Under the pieces are notes generated by a model, which saw nothing but the letters and a program-made list of their open reading frames with translations, was not told the DNA's origin and searched no databases. Positions 54,234 through 63,385 of a stretch of 64,000 nt of DNA are shown in pieces (positions within the stretch are counted from its first letter, which is position 1; each line of letters begins with the position of its first letter). The stretch is from JAICXG01 sp036494545 (lineage in GTDB: Bacteria; Verrucomicrobiota; Verrucomicrobiia; Chthoniobacterales; UBA10450): positions 1 through 64,000 of the forward strand of contig DASXOB010000025.1 in NCBI GenBank assembly GCA_036494545.1, in the 5' to 3' direction. The translations under genes and the position numbers were made by a program.

Positions 54234-55100
54234 ATGGCTGAACCAAACGTGAAATTAATCGAATGTCCGCGCGACGCCTGGCAAGGGTTGCCGAAGCTGA
54301 TTCCGACGGAGCTGAAGGTTCGGTATTTGAACGGACTAATCGAAGCGGGCTTTCGTCATCTCGATGCAGTGAGTTTTGTTTCGACGAAAGCCGTCCCACA
54401 AATGGCGGATAGCGAACGCGTCCTGGCGCAACTCGACGTGCCTAACGAACTTGAAATCATTGGCATCGTCGTGAACGAAAGAGGCGCTGAGCGCGCGATC
54501 GCGACGGGCAAGGTCAGCAGCCTGGGTTATCCCTGTTCGATTTCGCCAGCCTTCTTGCGCCGCAACCAGAACCAATCGCCGGAAGAGAATTGGGAGGTCT
54601 TGCAACGGATCCGGGCCCGCGCGGCCGAAGGCGGTCTGAAAATGGTTGTGTATCTTTCGATGGCATTTGGGAATCCATATGGGGACACTTGGAGCACGCA
54701 GTTAGTTGCCGACACCGTTCGGCGCCTGAGAGAAAGCGGCGTGCGTGAGATTTCTCTCGCCGACACAGTTGGTGTAGCCGGGTCGTCCTTGGTTGGTGAA
54801 GTTGTGAGAGCGGTTGTTGGAGAATCGCCGAACTTCGACCTCGGCGTGCATCTACACAGCTCGCCGGGAAGCGCAGCGGACAAAGTGCTCACGGCCTTTG
54901 ATGCCGGCTGCCGGCGGTTTGATGCGGCCCTGGGTGGGCTCGGCGGCTGCCCGTTCGCGCAAAGCCAATTGGTTGGAAATGTCGCGACCGAAGAAGTGTT
55001 ACGGGCGTTGGAAAGTCGCGGTGTGACTTTCCCAATGGCGGGTCGCTTGCAAGAAGTCTCTCGACTAAATGCGGAGATCGAGGAACTGACAACGGTGTAG
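54234..55100 (+). CDS. mvaB: Hydroxymethylglutaryl-CoA lyase
   Basis: 288 residues, TIM-barrel lyase. Signature GGLGGCPFA with active-site Cys and the metal ligands in HLHSSPG are present, as is LIECPRDAWQG with the catalytic Asp/Arg. It cleaves HMG-CoA to acetoacetate and acetyl-CoA, the last step of leucine degradation. Divergent from the enoyl-CoA hydratase (50-nt gap) and convergent with the carboxylase gene. 9-mer at 54440 read Pro-Asn-Glu. Confidence 0.92.
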   Translation: MAEPNVKLIECPRDAWQGLPKLIPTELKVRYLNGLIEAGFRHLDAVSFVSTKAVPQMADSERVLAQLDVPNELEIIGIVVNERGAERAIATGKVSSLGYPCSISPAFLRRNQNQSPEENWEVLQRIRARAAEGGLKMVVYLSMAFGNPYGDTWSTQLVADTVRRLRESGVREISLADTVGVAGSSLVGEVVRAVVGESPNFDLGVHLHSSPGSAADKVLTAFDAGCRRFDAALGGLGGCPFAQSQLVGNVATEEVLRALESRGVTFPMAGRLQEVSRLNAEIEELTTV

Positions 55101-55132
55101 CGGACCTCGATTGTGAACGGTGCCAAAAAGCC

Positions 55133-56770
55133 CTAGGTCTGCACCACGCCCATATGAAAGCGAGCGCCAGTCGGCGCTGGCCGGCTGACCAATCCTAACA
55201 GTCGAATGAGGACGTCGCGAGTGTCGCGCGGTTGAATGATGGCGTCGACCCAGCCGCGCGCGGCGCCGTAGCGCATGTCGGTTTGTTCCTCGTAAGTCTC
55301 TTTCACCTTGGCGCGCAATTGCTCGAGTTCTTCGGGAGACGCTTTCTTGTCCCCGCGCTCCCGCGATCTTTTCAAAACAGAAAAAACTGTATCTGATGCC
55401 TGCGCGGCGCCCATCACGGCATAGCGTGCGTTGGGCCATGCGATGATGAAACGCGGATCGTAGGCTTTGCCGCAAAGGGCGTAGTTGCCCGCGCCGAACG
55501 AGCCGCCGACTACGACCGTAATTTTTGGCACGACGGAATTGCTGACCGCGTTCACCAGCTTTGCGCCGCTGCGGATAATGCCGCTCTGCTCGGCGTCCCG
55601 TCCAACCATAAAACCGGTGACGTCCTGGAAGAAAATGATTGGCAACCCGGTTTGATTACAATCCATCACGAAGCGTGCAGCCTTGTCGGCGCTATCGGAA
55701 TAGATCACGCCGCCCATCTGGATCCCGGCTTTCTTCGTTCGCACCTGGTGGCGCTGGTTGGCGACAATCCCGACGGAGTGTCCGCCGAGCCTTGCATAAG
55801 CAGTGATGAGGGTTTTGCCATAGTCGGCTTTGTATTCGTCGAGCGAGTCCGCATCGATAATCGAGGCCAGCATGTCCCGCGCGTCATATTGCTTTTGGCC
55901 GTCAAGGCTAATCAGGTCGTAAAGCGCGTCAGGGTCCTGGGCGGGCGGCTTGGCTTTCTTCGTGGCGGTGTCGTCTTTGGTTGCTTCCGCTTCTGGCAAA
56001 TGACTAACGAGTGAACGCAGGCGTTTGATACATTCCTCGTCGTTCTTTTCGTAAAAATCGACGGTACCGCTGATTTCCGCGTGCATATGCGCACCGCCAA
56101 GCTCTTCGTTGTCGACGATCTGGCCGATGGCGGCTTTGACTAACGATGGCCCGGCAAGATAGAGCCCACTCCCTTCGGTCATGAGAATCTTGTCGCAGAG
56201 CACCGGCAGATAGGCACCACCTGCCACGCAGTTACCCATGATGGCGGCAAATTGGGGGATGCCGGCAGCCGAGATGACGGAGTTGTTGCGAAAGATCCGG
56301 CCGAAATCGTCTTCGTCCGGAAAAATCTCATCCTGCATCGGAAGGAAGACGCCGGAGGAATCCACCAGGTAAATGAGCGGGAGTGCGCACTCAAAAGCGA
56401 TTCGTTGGGCGCGGATGAGCTTCTTCGCCGTTTGTGGGAAAAAGGCACCGGCTTTTACCGTGGCATCGTTCGCGATGATCATGCATGGGATCCCGGAAAT
56501 GTTCCCGATGCCAGCGACCGCCCCGGCGGCCGGGACGCTGCCCCATTGCTCGTACATTTTATAGGCGGCCCAGAGCCCTATCTCAAAGAATTTGGCGTCG
56601 CGATCCAGCAGATAAGCGATGCGTTCTCGCGCGGGCAGTCGCCCCATCTTGCGCTGACGATCCTGGCCGACTTTACCGCCGCCTTCGCGCAAGATTTCTT
56701 CTTCCTGCAAGATGGATTCGCAACAAGCAAGCAATGCGTTGCGGGTAACGGTATCGGCGCGTGAAGTCAT
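55133..56770 (-). CDS. Acyl-CoA carboxylase beta subunit (methylcrotonyl-CoA carboxylase type)
   Basis: 545 residues: tandem crotonase-like carboxyltransferase halves. Motifs include NDATVKAGAFFPQTAKK, PLIYLVDSSGVFLPMQ, GNCVAGGAYLPVL, FFQDVTGFMVG and GGSFGAGNYALCG. These match MccB/LiuB more than PccB. It needs a biotin carboxylase/carrier subunit, which is not in this window. With the flanking hydratase and lyase it fits leucine/isovalerate degradation. Confidence 0.93.
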   Translation of the reverse strand: MTSRADTVTRNALLACCESILQEEEILREGGGKVGQDRQRKMGRLPARERIAYLLDRDAKFFEIGLWAAYKMYEQWGSVPAAGAVAGIGNISGIPCMIIANDATVKAGAFFPQTAKKLIRAQRIAFECALPLIYLVDSSGVFLPMQDEIFPDEDDFGRIFRNNSVISAAGIPQFAAIMGNCVAGGAYLPVLCDKILMTEGSGLYLAGPSLVKAAIGQIVDNEELGGAHMHAEISGTVDFYEKNDEECIKRLRSLVSHLPEAEATKDDTATKKAKPPAQDPDALYDLISLDGQKQYDARDMLASIIDADSLDEYKADYGKTLITAYARLGGHSVGIVANQRHQVRTKKAGIQMGGVIYSDSADKAARFVMDCNQTGLPIIFFQDVTGFMVGRDAEQSGIIRSGAKLVNAVSNSVVPKITVVVGGSFGAGNYALCGKAYDPRFIIAWPNARYAVMGAAQASDTVFSVLKRSRERGDKKASPEELEQLRAKVKETYEEQTDMRYGAARGWVDAIIQPRDTRDVLIRLLGLVSRPAPTGARFHMGVVQT

Positions 56771-56861
56771 CGCGTGGTCTTACTTCGGGGAGGCAGGTCG
56801 ATCAAGCTGGAGTCCACCTAACAGGCAATCCTCGAACTTGATTGGCCTGTTCCTGCTCGCG

Positions 56862-57164
56862 CTAGTAAATCTCGTGTTCGGCAGGATAAAGAGAATCCCC
56901 GCGAATCGAGCGCAACCGCCGCCTTGCCCCGCGATCGGACTCCGGACGATTAATCCGTTCCATCGCCTTCTTCACGAGCAGCGGCAGAGCCGCCAGCGTC
57001 CCGACCGAGACAAGCGCAATCGCTGTCGCCTGACGCGCAGGTCGATTCAATCGCTCGGCCACCAGCATTCCTAAGCCCAACCCAAAAGCAGCGCGCGTTA
57101 ACGCCAATAGTCCGTCCAGCGGGAGAGCCTCAGCCGTTTTTGGAATGGATAAGGAAATTGACAT
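56862..57164 (-). CDS. Small membrane protein, unknown function
   Basis: 100 residues with two hydrophobic stretches (LLALTRAAFGLGLGMLVAE and ATAIALVSVGTLAALPLLV) and a basic C-terminus. No recognised family. Same strand as the carboxylase gene, 92 nt upstream; divergent from manC. Confidence 0.6.
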   Translation of the reverse strand: MSISLSIPKTAEALPLDGLLALTRAAFGLGLGMLVAERLNRPARQATAIALVSVGTLAALPLLVKKAMERINRPESDRGARRRLRSIRGDSLYPAEHEIY

Positions 57165-57244
57165 CGCCTAATCTTATACTTCCCGGCGCCAAAAAAATAA
57201 ACGGGAAAATCCTCGGAGAATTTCCTACACCTGCACGTTTCCCA

Positions 57245-58318
57245 ATGAAGAGTCCGCTCTATGCGCTTATTTTGGCTGGCGGGAGTGGCGAACGTTTCTG
57301 GCCTTTGAGCCGCCGCGCGCGCCCGAAGCAACTCCTGCGTTTGGTCTCGGAGAAGACGTTGCTCGAGGAAACCTTGGAACGGCTCGCCGGACTGGTTGCG
57401 CCGGAACAAATTCTCATTCTTACGAACATAGAACAAGAGGCTGCGGTGCGCGAAATGTTGCCCGATTTCCCTTCCGAGAACATCGTCGCTGAGCCCACCA
57501 AACGAGACACCGCCGCTGCGATCGCGCTGGCGACCGCATGGGTGGCAAAACGCGATCATCGCGCCACCATGCTCGTGCTTCCGGCCGATCACGTGATTAA
57601 GAATCGAACCGCCTTTCACGAGACGATGCAGACGGCGGTGCGCGCGGCTGAAGAAACAGGCGCTTTGGTCACGGTCGGGGTTAAACCGACGTGGGCCTGC
57701 CCTGGTTACGGATACATTGAGCGAGGCGCAGTCGCGCCGCTGAAAGGACAACCTACCCCTAACGACATCTTCCGCGTCGTCCGCTTTCGCGAAAAACCAA
57801 ACGCCGAGCTAGCGGAGGCGTTCGTTAGGCACGGAAGTTTTCGCTGGAATGCCGGCATGTTTGTCTGGTCAGTGGCAACGGTTTTGAGCGAGTTCAATCG
57901 TCACGCGCCGCAATTGGCTGATTTCATTTCGCACCTGCGCGCGCCGGGGCAGTGGGAATCCGCCTTGCGCGATTGGTTCACGAACCTTCCTGCCGTGTCG
58001 TTCGATTACGCCATCATGGAGAAAGCGGATCGTGTCCTGATGGTGGAGGCGAGCTTCGATTGGGATGACGTTGGCGGCTGGCGTGCGGTCGCAGCTTATT
58101 TGACAAAGGACGAAGCAGAGAACGCAGCAAATTGCGACCTAACGACTGTCCGGGCGAGCGACAATATCGCGTTCAGCGATCACCCGACGAAGATCGCGCT
58201 CGTCGGCGTGCACAATCTGATCGTTGTGCGGACGAAGGATTCCCTCCTTGTCTGCAACCGCCGTGATGCCGAGAGAATCAAGGAACTGGTGACCAAGCTC
58301 CCGCCAGAACTGCAGTGA
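57245..58318 (+). CDS. manC: Mannose-1-phosphate guanylyltransferase
   Basis: 357 residues from ATG 57245. Nucleotidyltransferase motif ILAGGSGERFWPLSRRARPKQ, VLPADHVIK and FREKPNAELAEAFV are diagnostic. It makes GDP-mannose for glycans. The C-terminal isomerase domain of bifunctional ManC is absent. 9-mers at 57822 inside and 58323 in the spacer to ruvX. Confidence 0.93.
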   Translation: MKSPLYALILAGGSGERFWPLSRRARPKQLLRLVSEKTLLEETLERLAGLVAPEQILILTNIEQEAAVREMLPDFPSENIVAEPTKRDTAAAIALATAWVAKRDHRATMLVLPADHVIKNRTAFHETMQTAVRAAEETGALVTVGVKPTWACPGYGYIERGAVAPLKGQPTPNDIFRVVRFREKPNAELAEAFVRHGSFRWNAGMFVWSVATVLSEFNRHAPQLADFISHLRAPGQWESALRDWFTNLPAVSFDYAIMEKADRVLMVEASFDWDDVGGWRAVAAYLTKDEAENAANCDLTTVRASDNIAFSDHPTKIALVGVHNLIVVRTKDSLLVCNRRDAERIKELVTKLPPELQ

Positions 58319-58331
58319 ATTTGCCTAACGA

Positions 58332-58760
58332 ATGAAGCGTATTATGGGCATCGATTATGGGAGCGCCCGAATCGGGGTCGCATTGTCCGATGAGTTGCAA
58401 CTTTTGGCGCATCCAGCCGAAACGGTTCCGGCGACTAACCATGTCACGGCTTTGGAACGGATCGTCGCTCTGGCGAAAGAAAAGAACGTGGAACGAATCG
58501 TGATCGGCCTGCCCCGGCACATGAATGGCAGTCTCGGCGCATCCGCGAACCAGGTGCGTCGGTTTGCCGAGAGTCTGCGCGCACTGGTGGACTTTAAGAT
58601 CGAAACGTGGGATGAACGGCTTTCGACCGTCGCGGCGCAGCGCAGTCTGCATGCGGCGGGCAAGTCCAGCCGCAAAACCCGTGCGATCATCGACCAAGTC
58701 GCCGCCCAGATCCTTCTTCAAAGTTACCTCGACAGTCTCCAGCTAAATCCTGGTGCCTGA
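58332..58760 (+). CDS. ruvX: RuvX/YqgF-family nuclease
   Basis: 142 residues, RNase H-like fold: MGIDYGSARIGVALSD with Asp8, VIGLPRHMNGSLG, and the C-terminal acidic WDERLSTVAA. YqgF processes the 5' end of pre-16S rRNA; a Holliday-junction role is also suggested. Overlaps truA by 8 nt. Confidence 0.93.
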   Translation: MKRIMGIDYGSARIGVALSDELQLLAHPAETVPATNHVTALERIVALAKEKNVERIVIGLPRHMNGSLGASANQVRRFAESLRALVDFKIETWDERLSTVAAQRSLHAAGKSSRKTRAIIDQVAAQILLQSYLDSLQLNPGA

Positions 58761-59541
58761 AGTCCGATGCGGGGCGCCTAACGAGAAAAGAGCTCGAGTG
58801 CGAACACGTCGACTAAGAATCGTTGTTGCTTACGATGGTTCCGGCTTTGCCGGTTGGCAGAGCCAGAAGGAGGGCAACACGATTCAAGATCAGTTAGAGG
58901 CAGCTTTCACGCGGGTAACTGGGGAAAAAGTCCGCGTGCATGGCGCTGGACGGACGGACGCCGGCGTACACGCGATAGGCCAATGCGCACATGTCGATCT
59001 CGCAAGCGCGCTCGAATCTGCGGCCCTGCAGGCGGCACTCAATGCTCACCTTCCCCCGACCGTTCGCGTCATGCGCTGTCGATTCGTTGGGCATGATTTC
59101 CATGCTCGCTTTTCTGCGCGCGGAAAAATTTATCGCTATCGCATCGCAACGACGACCGTGCTTTCGCCTTTCGAGATTGGACGCGTCTGGCACGTAGTCT
59201 CCTCTCTTGATCTCACAGCTCTGAAAAGTTGCGCCGACCTTTTCATTGGCCGGCATGACTTCGCCAATTTCACCGCTAATCGCGGCAAGCCCGTGAAGTC
59301 AACGATTCGAACAATCCACGCCGTTCGCCTGCGGCAATCTTCCGGTCTCCTGACGATAGAGTTCGAAGGCGATGGTTTTCTTTATAGGATGGTGCGGATG
59401 ATGGTCGCGGCAATGGTGCGTTGTGGCCAAGGCAAACTGACACCGGCTGAAGTGCGTCAGCGCCTCCTTGGAGTCGTTGGGTCGGGAAGCCGAATGGTCG
59501 CGCCAGCTGCTGGCCTCATCCTCGTGCGAGTCCGCTACTGA
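58753..59541 (+). CDS. truA: tRNA pseudouridine(38-40) synthase
   Basis: 262 residues from GTG 58753. Catalytic Asp69 in GAGRTDAGVHA; also AYDGSGFAGWQ and FEGDGFLYRMVR. Modifies U38-U40 in the tRNA anticodon arm. Start overlaps ruvX; the first about 20 residues are extra and contain a 9-mer (58776), so a later start is possible. Confidence 0.94.
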   Translation: MPEVRCGAPNEKRARVRTRRLRIVVAYDGSGFAGWQSQKEGNTIQDQLEAAFTRVTGEKVRVHGAGRTDAGVHAIGQCAHVDLASALESAALQAALNAHLPPTVRVMRCRFVGHDFHARFSARGKIYRYRIATTTVLSPFEIGRVWHVVSSLDLTALKSCADLFIGRHDFANFTANRGKPVKSTIRTIHAVRLRQSSGLLTIEFEGDGFLYRMVRMMVAAMVRCGQGKLTPAEVRQRLLGVVGSGSRMVAPAAGLILVRVRY

Positions 59542-59617
59542 AGCAGCAAATCTTCCCGAAGGTATTCCCAAATCGTTCGGCGAATGGCAGAAATAATGCT
59601 CGTTGAGGCTTATAGTC

Positions 59618-62600
59618 ATGCCTCTCCCGATTTCTACCGAGGTCAAGGGCATCAGCGAAAAGAGACCTCGTACTTTCCGGGGGCTTCTCGAATGGCTGCT
59701 GAGTCCTGACCATTTTCACATCAAGCTATTTCTTGGTGGCAGCGTCGGTGTTCTGGTGATCGCGGTCCTTGCCGTCGCGTGCATGGTGATTACGTTTGAC
59801 GATCAGCGGCGCGACAAGATGCGCGCCCACAGCATCCAGGTGATGCGCCTAAGCAGTGTGGTGGAGAACGACGTTACCGCGTTGGAGAATGCTTACCGTG
59901 GGCATCTCCTGACCCGCAATGGCAGTTATTTCGAGAATTTCAGCCGCCTCGAATCGCTGTTTTCCAAACATGTAGAAGATCTAGCAAATATCCTCCCAGC
60001 TAGCTCGCTGCAACGCCAGCAAGTAACGCAAATGCGGAACAACATCGAGAGCTGGTTTAAAACCAATTCTTTAACGATGTTTCAAGAAACCAGGGTCCCA
60101 ACTCGTCCAGACGAAATTAAAACTGCGCTCGCCGCTTCCGCGATGAGCGAAGCGCATCGCCTCTTGCAAGGCATTCAGCGTGAGGAACAGATCGATCTCA
60201 ACCATCGCGTGCGCGAACAGGAATGGGCAATTCAGTCGACCCAGATACTAAACTTCATCCCGAAAATGGAGCGTTCCGCTTCTGACATGCAAAAGGAAAA
60301 TCGCGGCTATCTCCTTACGCGCGATCCCCTTTTCATCGACGCTTATAAGCGGGCGGTATCTGACTTTTATACCTTCCAAGGCTATCTTTCGGTTCTCGTC
60401 GGCAACGAGCCGAAGCAAGTCGCCGAGTTGGACGAAATCCGCAGCCGCTTGGAAACCTGGGTTACTCAATGCGCGCGCCCAGAGATCGAAGCTAAGAGTC
60501 GCGAGGGCAAGGACGCGAGTATCTCCCGCACCGGGTTAAGCGAGACTTTGATGAATAGTGTGCGTCACGCGATCGATCAATTCGAAAAAGAACAGGTCGA
60601 GATCTACGATGCGCGCTCTGCGGCAGCGGCGCGGGAGAGAATTTTGACCGTTGCCGGCATCAACCTGCTTTGCGGGTTTGCCGCGGTCCTTCTCGTCGCT
60701 TCGAGCGGCTACAGCTTCATCCTTTATCGGCGACAACTCAAGAAGCTCGACAGCGCAGATCTGCGGATTCGGGCAGTGATCGATCATGTGCTCGACGGAA
60801 TGGTTACGATCAATACACGAGGCGCGATTCTCTCCATGAATCCAGCAGCTCGCCGCATGTTCGGCTACACCGGAAACGGCTTTTTCGGCGACCGGTTCGC
60901 CCCCCTAATCCCGAAATGCTTCGGGCGCGAGTTGGACGAAGCAGCAGTTGATTGCGATTGGCCCGACTTGGCACGGCGCTCCGGCGGCACCACGCTTGCG
61001 CTCGCTCGGGCACGCAATGGCAACACATTTCCAGTCGAAATTTCGCTGACTGAGATGCTGATTGAGCAGGAAAAAGCTTATGTCGCGATGATTCGCGACA
61101 TCACCGAACGCACGCATTTTCAGGAACAGTTAGCGGCGGAAAAGAAAAGCCTCGCCGTCACGCTTGCCTCAATTTGCGACGGCGTGATCACGACCGACCT
61201 GCATGGCCGCGTTGTCATTTGCAACACGGCGAGCGAAGCAATGACCGGCTGGAAGGTAAGCGAAGCCGTTGGTAAACCACTTCGGACTGTGCTTGCCATT
61301 TCGGCCGATGCGGCATCAAAAAAGAAGCAAACTGCAATTGCCGGCTATCGAAGCGAGGCGGAGGCAATTCTGCTCACCACTCCGGAGCGTGCCACGCTCA
61401 CCTCGCGCGATGGAACGGAACGCATTATTGAACAAATCGCCTCTCCCATTCGTGACGCGAAGAACGAAGTCTTCGGCGTCGTCGTCGTCTTCCGCGACAT
61501 TACTGAACGCCAGCGCGACGAAGCCGAACGGCGCAAGGCAGAAGCACTCGACCAACTTGGGCTCCTTGCCGGTGGAATCGCGCACGACTTCAACAATCTC
61601 CTTACCGCCATTATTGGCAACATCTCCCTCGCCTCGATGTTCCTTCGGCCTAACGACGAAATGTGCGACCGGCTTGAAGACGCCAAGAACGCTTCCATGC
61701 GGGCACGCGATCTTGCGCAACAGCTTCTCACTTTCGCGCGCGGGGGCGCACCCATCAAACAAGCTGCCTCGATCGCTGATCTGGTCCAGGAGACCGTTAG
61801 CTTTTCCCTGCGCGGATCCCAAAGCCGCAGCGACCTACAAGTTCAGCCAGACCTGTGGTCGGCAGAATTTGATCCGGGTCAAATCAGCCAGGTCGTTGCC
61901 AATTTGGTCGTGAACGCAGAACAGGCCATGCCCAATGGCGGCACACTACACGTACGCTGCGAGAATTATTCGCATCACCCCGATGCGACTGACGAGAGCA
62001 GTGATCTCGCGCCGGGCGATTACATCCGCATTCGCGTCCAGGATGAAGGAGTCGGGATTCCGCCAGATTATCTTAAACGTATTTTCGATCCGTATTTTAC
62101 GACCAAGCCAAAGGGCAATGGTCTCGGTCTCGCTACGGTGTATTCGATCGTTAAGAATCACAGTGGATTGATCACCGTCGAATCGGAGTTGCATGTAGGT
62201 TCCACTTTTAATGTTTATCTCCCGGCCACTCAGACGCAGGCCAAGGTTGACGAGCCCGTAGACCTGACGAACGAGCCAATGAACGGCTCGGGTCGCGTGC
62301 TCGTGGTGGATGATGAGGAAGCTATCCGATTGCTGGTGGATTTTACGCTCACGCGTTTGGGCTACGAAGTTTCCGCCGCCGAGACGGCGGAGCGCGGGAT
62401 CGAGATTTATCGCGACGCGCTGAGCCACGGACGCCAATTCGATCTCGTCATCCTCGATCTCACCTTGCCCGGCGGGATGGGCGGCAAGGAAGCGCTCAAA
62501 CGGTTAATCGAGATTGATCCCCTCGTAAACGCGGTGGTTTCCAGCGGCTACGCCATGGATGCTACCATGAGCCGCTACGAAGATTTCGGTTTTCGCGGCG

Positions 62601-62728
62601 TGATTGCGAAGCCCTACGAAGCGACCGAACTCGGGCGCAAAGTGCACGCCTTTATCGAGGCGAATCGCACCACGCCTTTCCCTGCCCAAACGCACTCCCC
62701 CACTTTCCAGCTCCAGCACGCCTGCTGA
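59618..62728 (+). CDS. CHASE3/PAS hybrid histidine kinase with C-terminal receiver
   Basis: 1036 residues from ATG 59618. Membrane helices at about 38-60 and 338-360 enclose a periplasmic region of tandem CHASE3-like helices (YRGHLLTRNGSYFENF and NRGYLLTRDPLFIDAY). Two PAS domains follow (about 385-500 and 510-640), then HisKA with His656 in GIAHDFNNLL, HATPase_c with DEGVGI and GNGLGLATVY, and a receiver with VVDDEEAIR and LVILDLTLP. It is followed by nuoB after 80 nt, but the genes need not be linked. One exact 9-mer at 61648 (Pro-Asn-Asp). Confidence 0.92.
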   Translation: MPLPISTEVKGISEKRPRTFRGLLEWLLSPDHFHIKLFLGGSVGVLVIAVLAVACMVITFDDQRRDKMRAHSIQVMRLSSVVENDVTALENAYRGHLLTRNGSYFENFSRLESLFSKHVEDLANILPASSLQRQQVTQMRNNIESWFKTNSLTMFQETRVPTRPDEIKTALAASAMSEAHRLLQGIQREEQIDLNHRVREQEWAIQSTQILNFIPKMERSASDMQKENRGYLLTRDPLFIDAYKRAVSDFYTFQGYLSVLVGNEPKQVAELDEIRSRLETWVTQCARPEIEAKSREGKDASISRTGLSETLMNSVRHAIDQFEKEQVEIYDARSAAAARERILTVAGINLLCGFAAVLLVASSGYSFILYRRQLKKLDSADLRIRAVIDHVLDGMVTINTRGAILSMNPAARRMFGYTGNGFFGDRFAPLIPKCFGRELDEAAVDCDWPDLARRSGGTTLALARARNGNTFPVEISLTEMLIEQEKAYVAMIRDITERTHFQEQLAAEKKSLAVTLASICDGVITTDLHGRVVICNTASEAMTGWKVSEAVGKPLRTVLAISADAASKKKQTAIAGYRSEAEAILLTTPERATLTSRDGTERIIEQIASPIRDAKNEVFGVVVVFRDITERQRDEAERRKAEALDQLGLLAGGIAHDFNNLLTAIIGNISLASMFLRPNDEMCDRLEDAKNASMRARDLAQQLLTFARGGAPIKQAASIADLVQETVSFSLRGSQSRSDLQVQPDLWSAEFDPGQISQVVANLVVNAEQAMPNGGTLHVRCENYSHHPDATDESSDLAPGDYIRIRVQDEGVGIPPDYLKRIFDPYFTTKPKGNGLGLATVYSIVKNHSGLITVESELHVGSTFNVYLPATQTQAKVDEPVDLTNEPMNGSGRVLVVDDEEAIRLLVDFTLTRLGYEVSAAETAERGIEIYRDALSHGRQFDLVILDLTLPGGMGGKEALKRLIEIDPLVNAVVSSGYAMDATMSRYEDFGFRGVIAKPYEATELGRKVHAFIEANRTTPFPAQTHSPTFQLQHAC

Positions 62729-62808
62729 CTCGTTAGCCAAATGGCACCCCGGACCGGTTGGCGGGCAACTTGCCAAGCATCACTCAACTCCTTAGCTTCC
62801 TGCAAAGG

Positions 62809-63360
62809 ATGAGGACCGAACTAACCGAACAGAAAACGGTGCCAGCTGCCTACGATTCGAAAATCGAAGGTAACGTCATCTTCACGCGACTCGACGCCGC
62901 GATGAACTGGATGCGTAAGAATTCTCTCTGGCCGATGCCTATGGGTCTGGCCTGTTGCGCAATTGAGTTGATGGCGACAGCGTCGGCACGTTTTGATATC
63001 GCGCGCTTCGGAGCCGAGGTCATGCGTTTCTCTCCGCGCCAATGCGATGTTATGATCGTTGCCGGCACTGTGACCTACAAAATGGCCCTGGCCGTGAAGC
63101 GGATTTACGACCAAATGCCGGAGCCCAAGTGGGTCATTGCGATGGGCGCCTGCGCTTCGAGCGGCGGCATGTATCGCTCCTACGCTGTCCTGCAGGGAAT
63201 CGACCAACTTTTGCCGGTTGATGTGTACGTCTCCGGTTGTCCGCCGCGTCCGGAAGCACTCCTTGAGGGTCTGATGAAGCTACAGACCAAGATCAGTGGC
63301 GAGCGTTCTTTCAGCGCGCAAAAGCCAGCCCTCGCCGCGCGGATGAAAGAGCTGGCCTAA
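62809..63360 (+). CDS. nuoB: NADH-quinone oxidoreductase subunit B
   Basis: 183 residues from ATG 62809; TTG 62758 would add 17. It carries the N2 4Fe-4S cluster of complex I; ligands are the CysCys pair in LACCAIE, Cys in GACASSGG and Cys in SGCPPRPEAL. The TAA stop lies inside the 9-mer (63355-63363). nuoA is not upstream; a sensor kinase is. nuoC follows. Confidence 0.95.
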   Translation: MRTELTEQKTVPAAYDSKIEGNVIFTRLDAAMNWMRKNSLWPMPMGLACCAIELMATASARFDIARFGAEVMRFSPRQCDVMIVAGTVTYKMALAVKRIYDQMPEPKWVIAMGACASSGGMYRSYAVLQGIDQLLPVDVYVSGCPPRPEALLEGLMKLQTKISGERSFSAQKPALAARMKELA

Positions 63361-63385
63361 CGACTAAGTCGGTTTTGCCCTTTTG

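Larger units (their letters stand above)
952..63363. repeat. Iterated 9-mer GCCTAACGA family (39 exact copies)
   Basis: GCCTAACGA on the plus strand starts at 952, 17309, 19347, 19532, 21143, 21676, 23211, 23838, 28012, 34501, 39477, 40770, 48644, 52177, 52393, 54440, 58323, 58776, 61648 and 63355. The complement TCGTTAGGC starts at 12706, 18121, 19001, 19886, 28301, 32469, 32960, 34050, 38304, 40199, 41091, 42126, 42729, 44281, 46826, 47216, 49071, 49582 and 57822. Bases just outside the 9-mer vary freely. More than 20 further sites differ at one position (for example 24843, 31971, 32384, 48620). About 0.5 exact copies would be expected by chance in 64 kb on both strands. Confidence 0.9.

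Noticed and set aside
952..63363. 9-mer as Chi, KOPS or parS
   Set aside because: Equal numbers on both strands within 64 kb and no clustering fit none of these polar or origin-linked signals.
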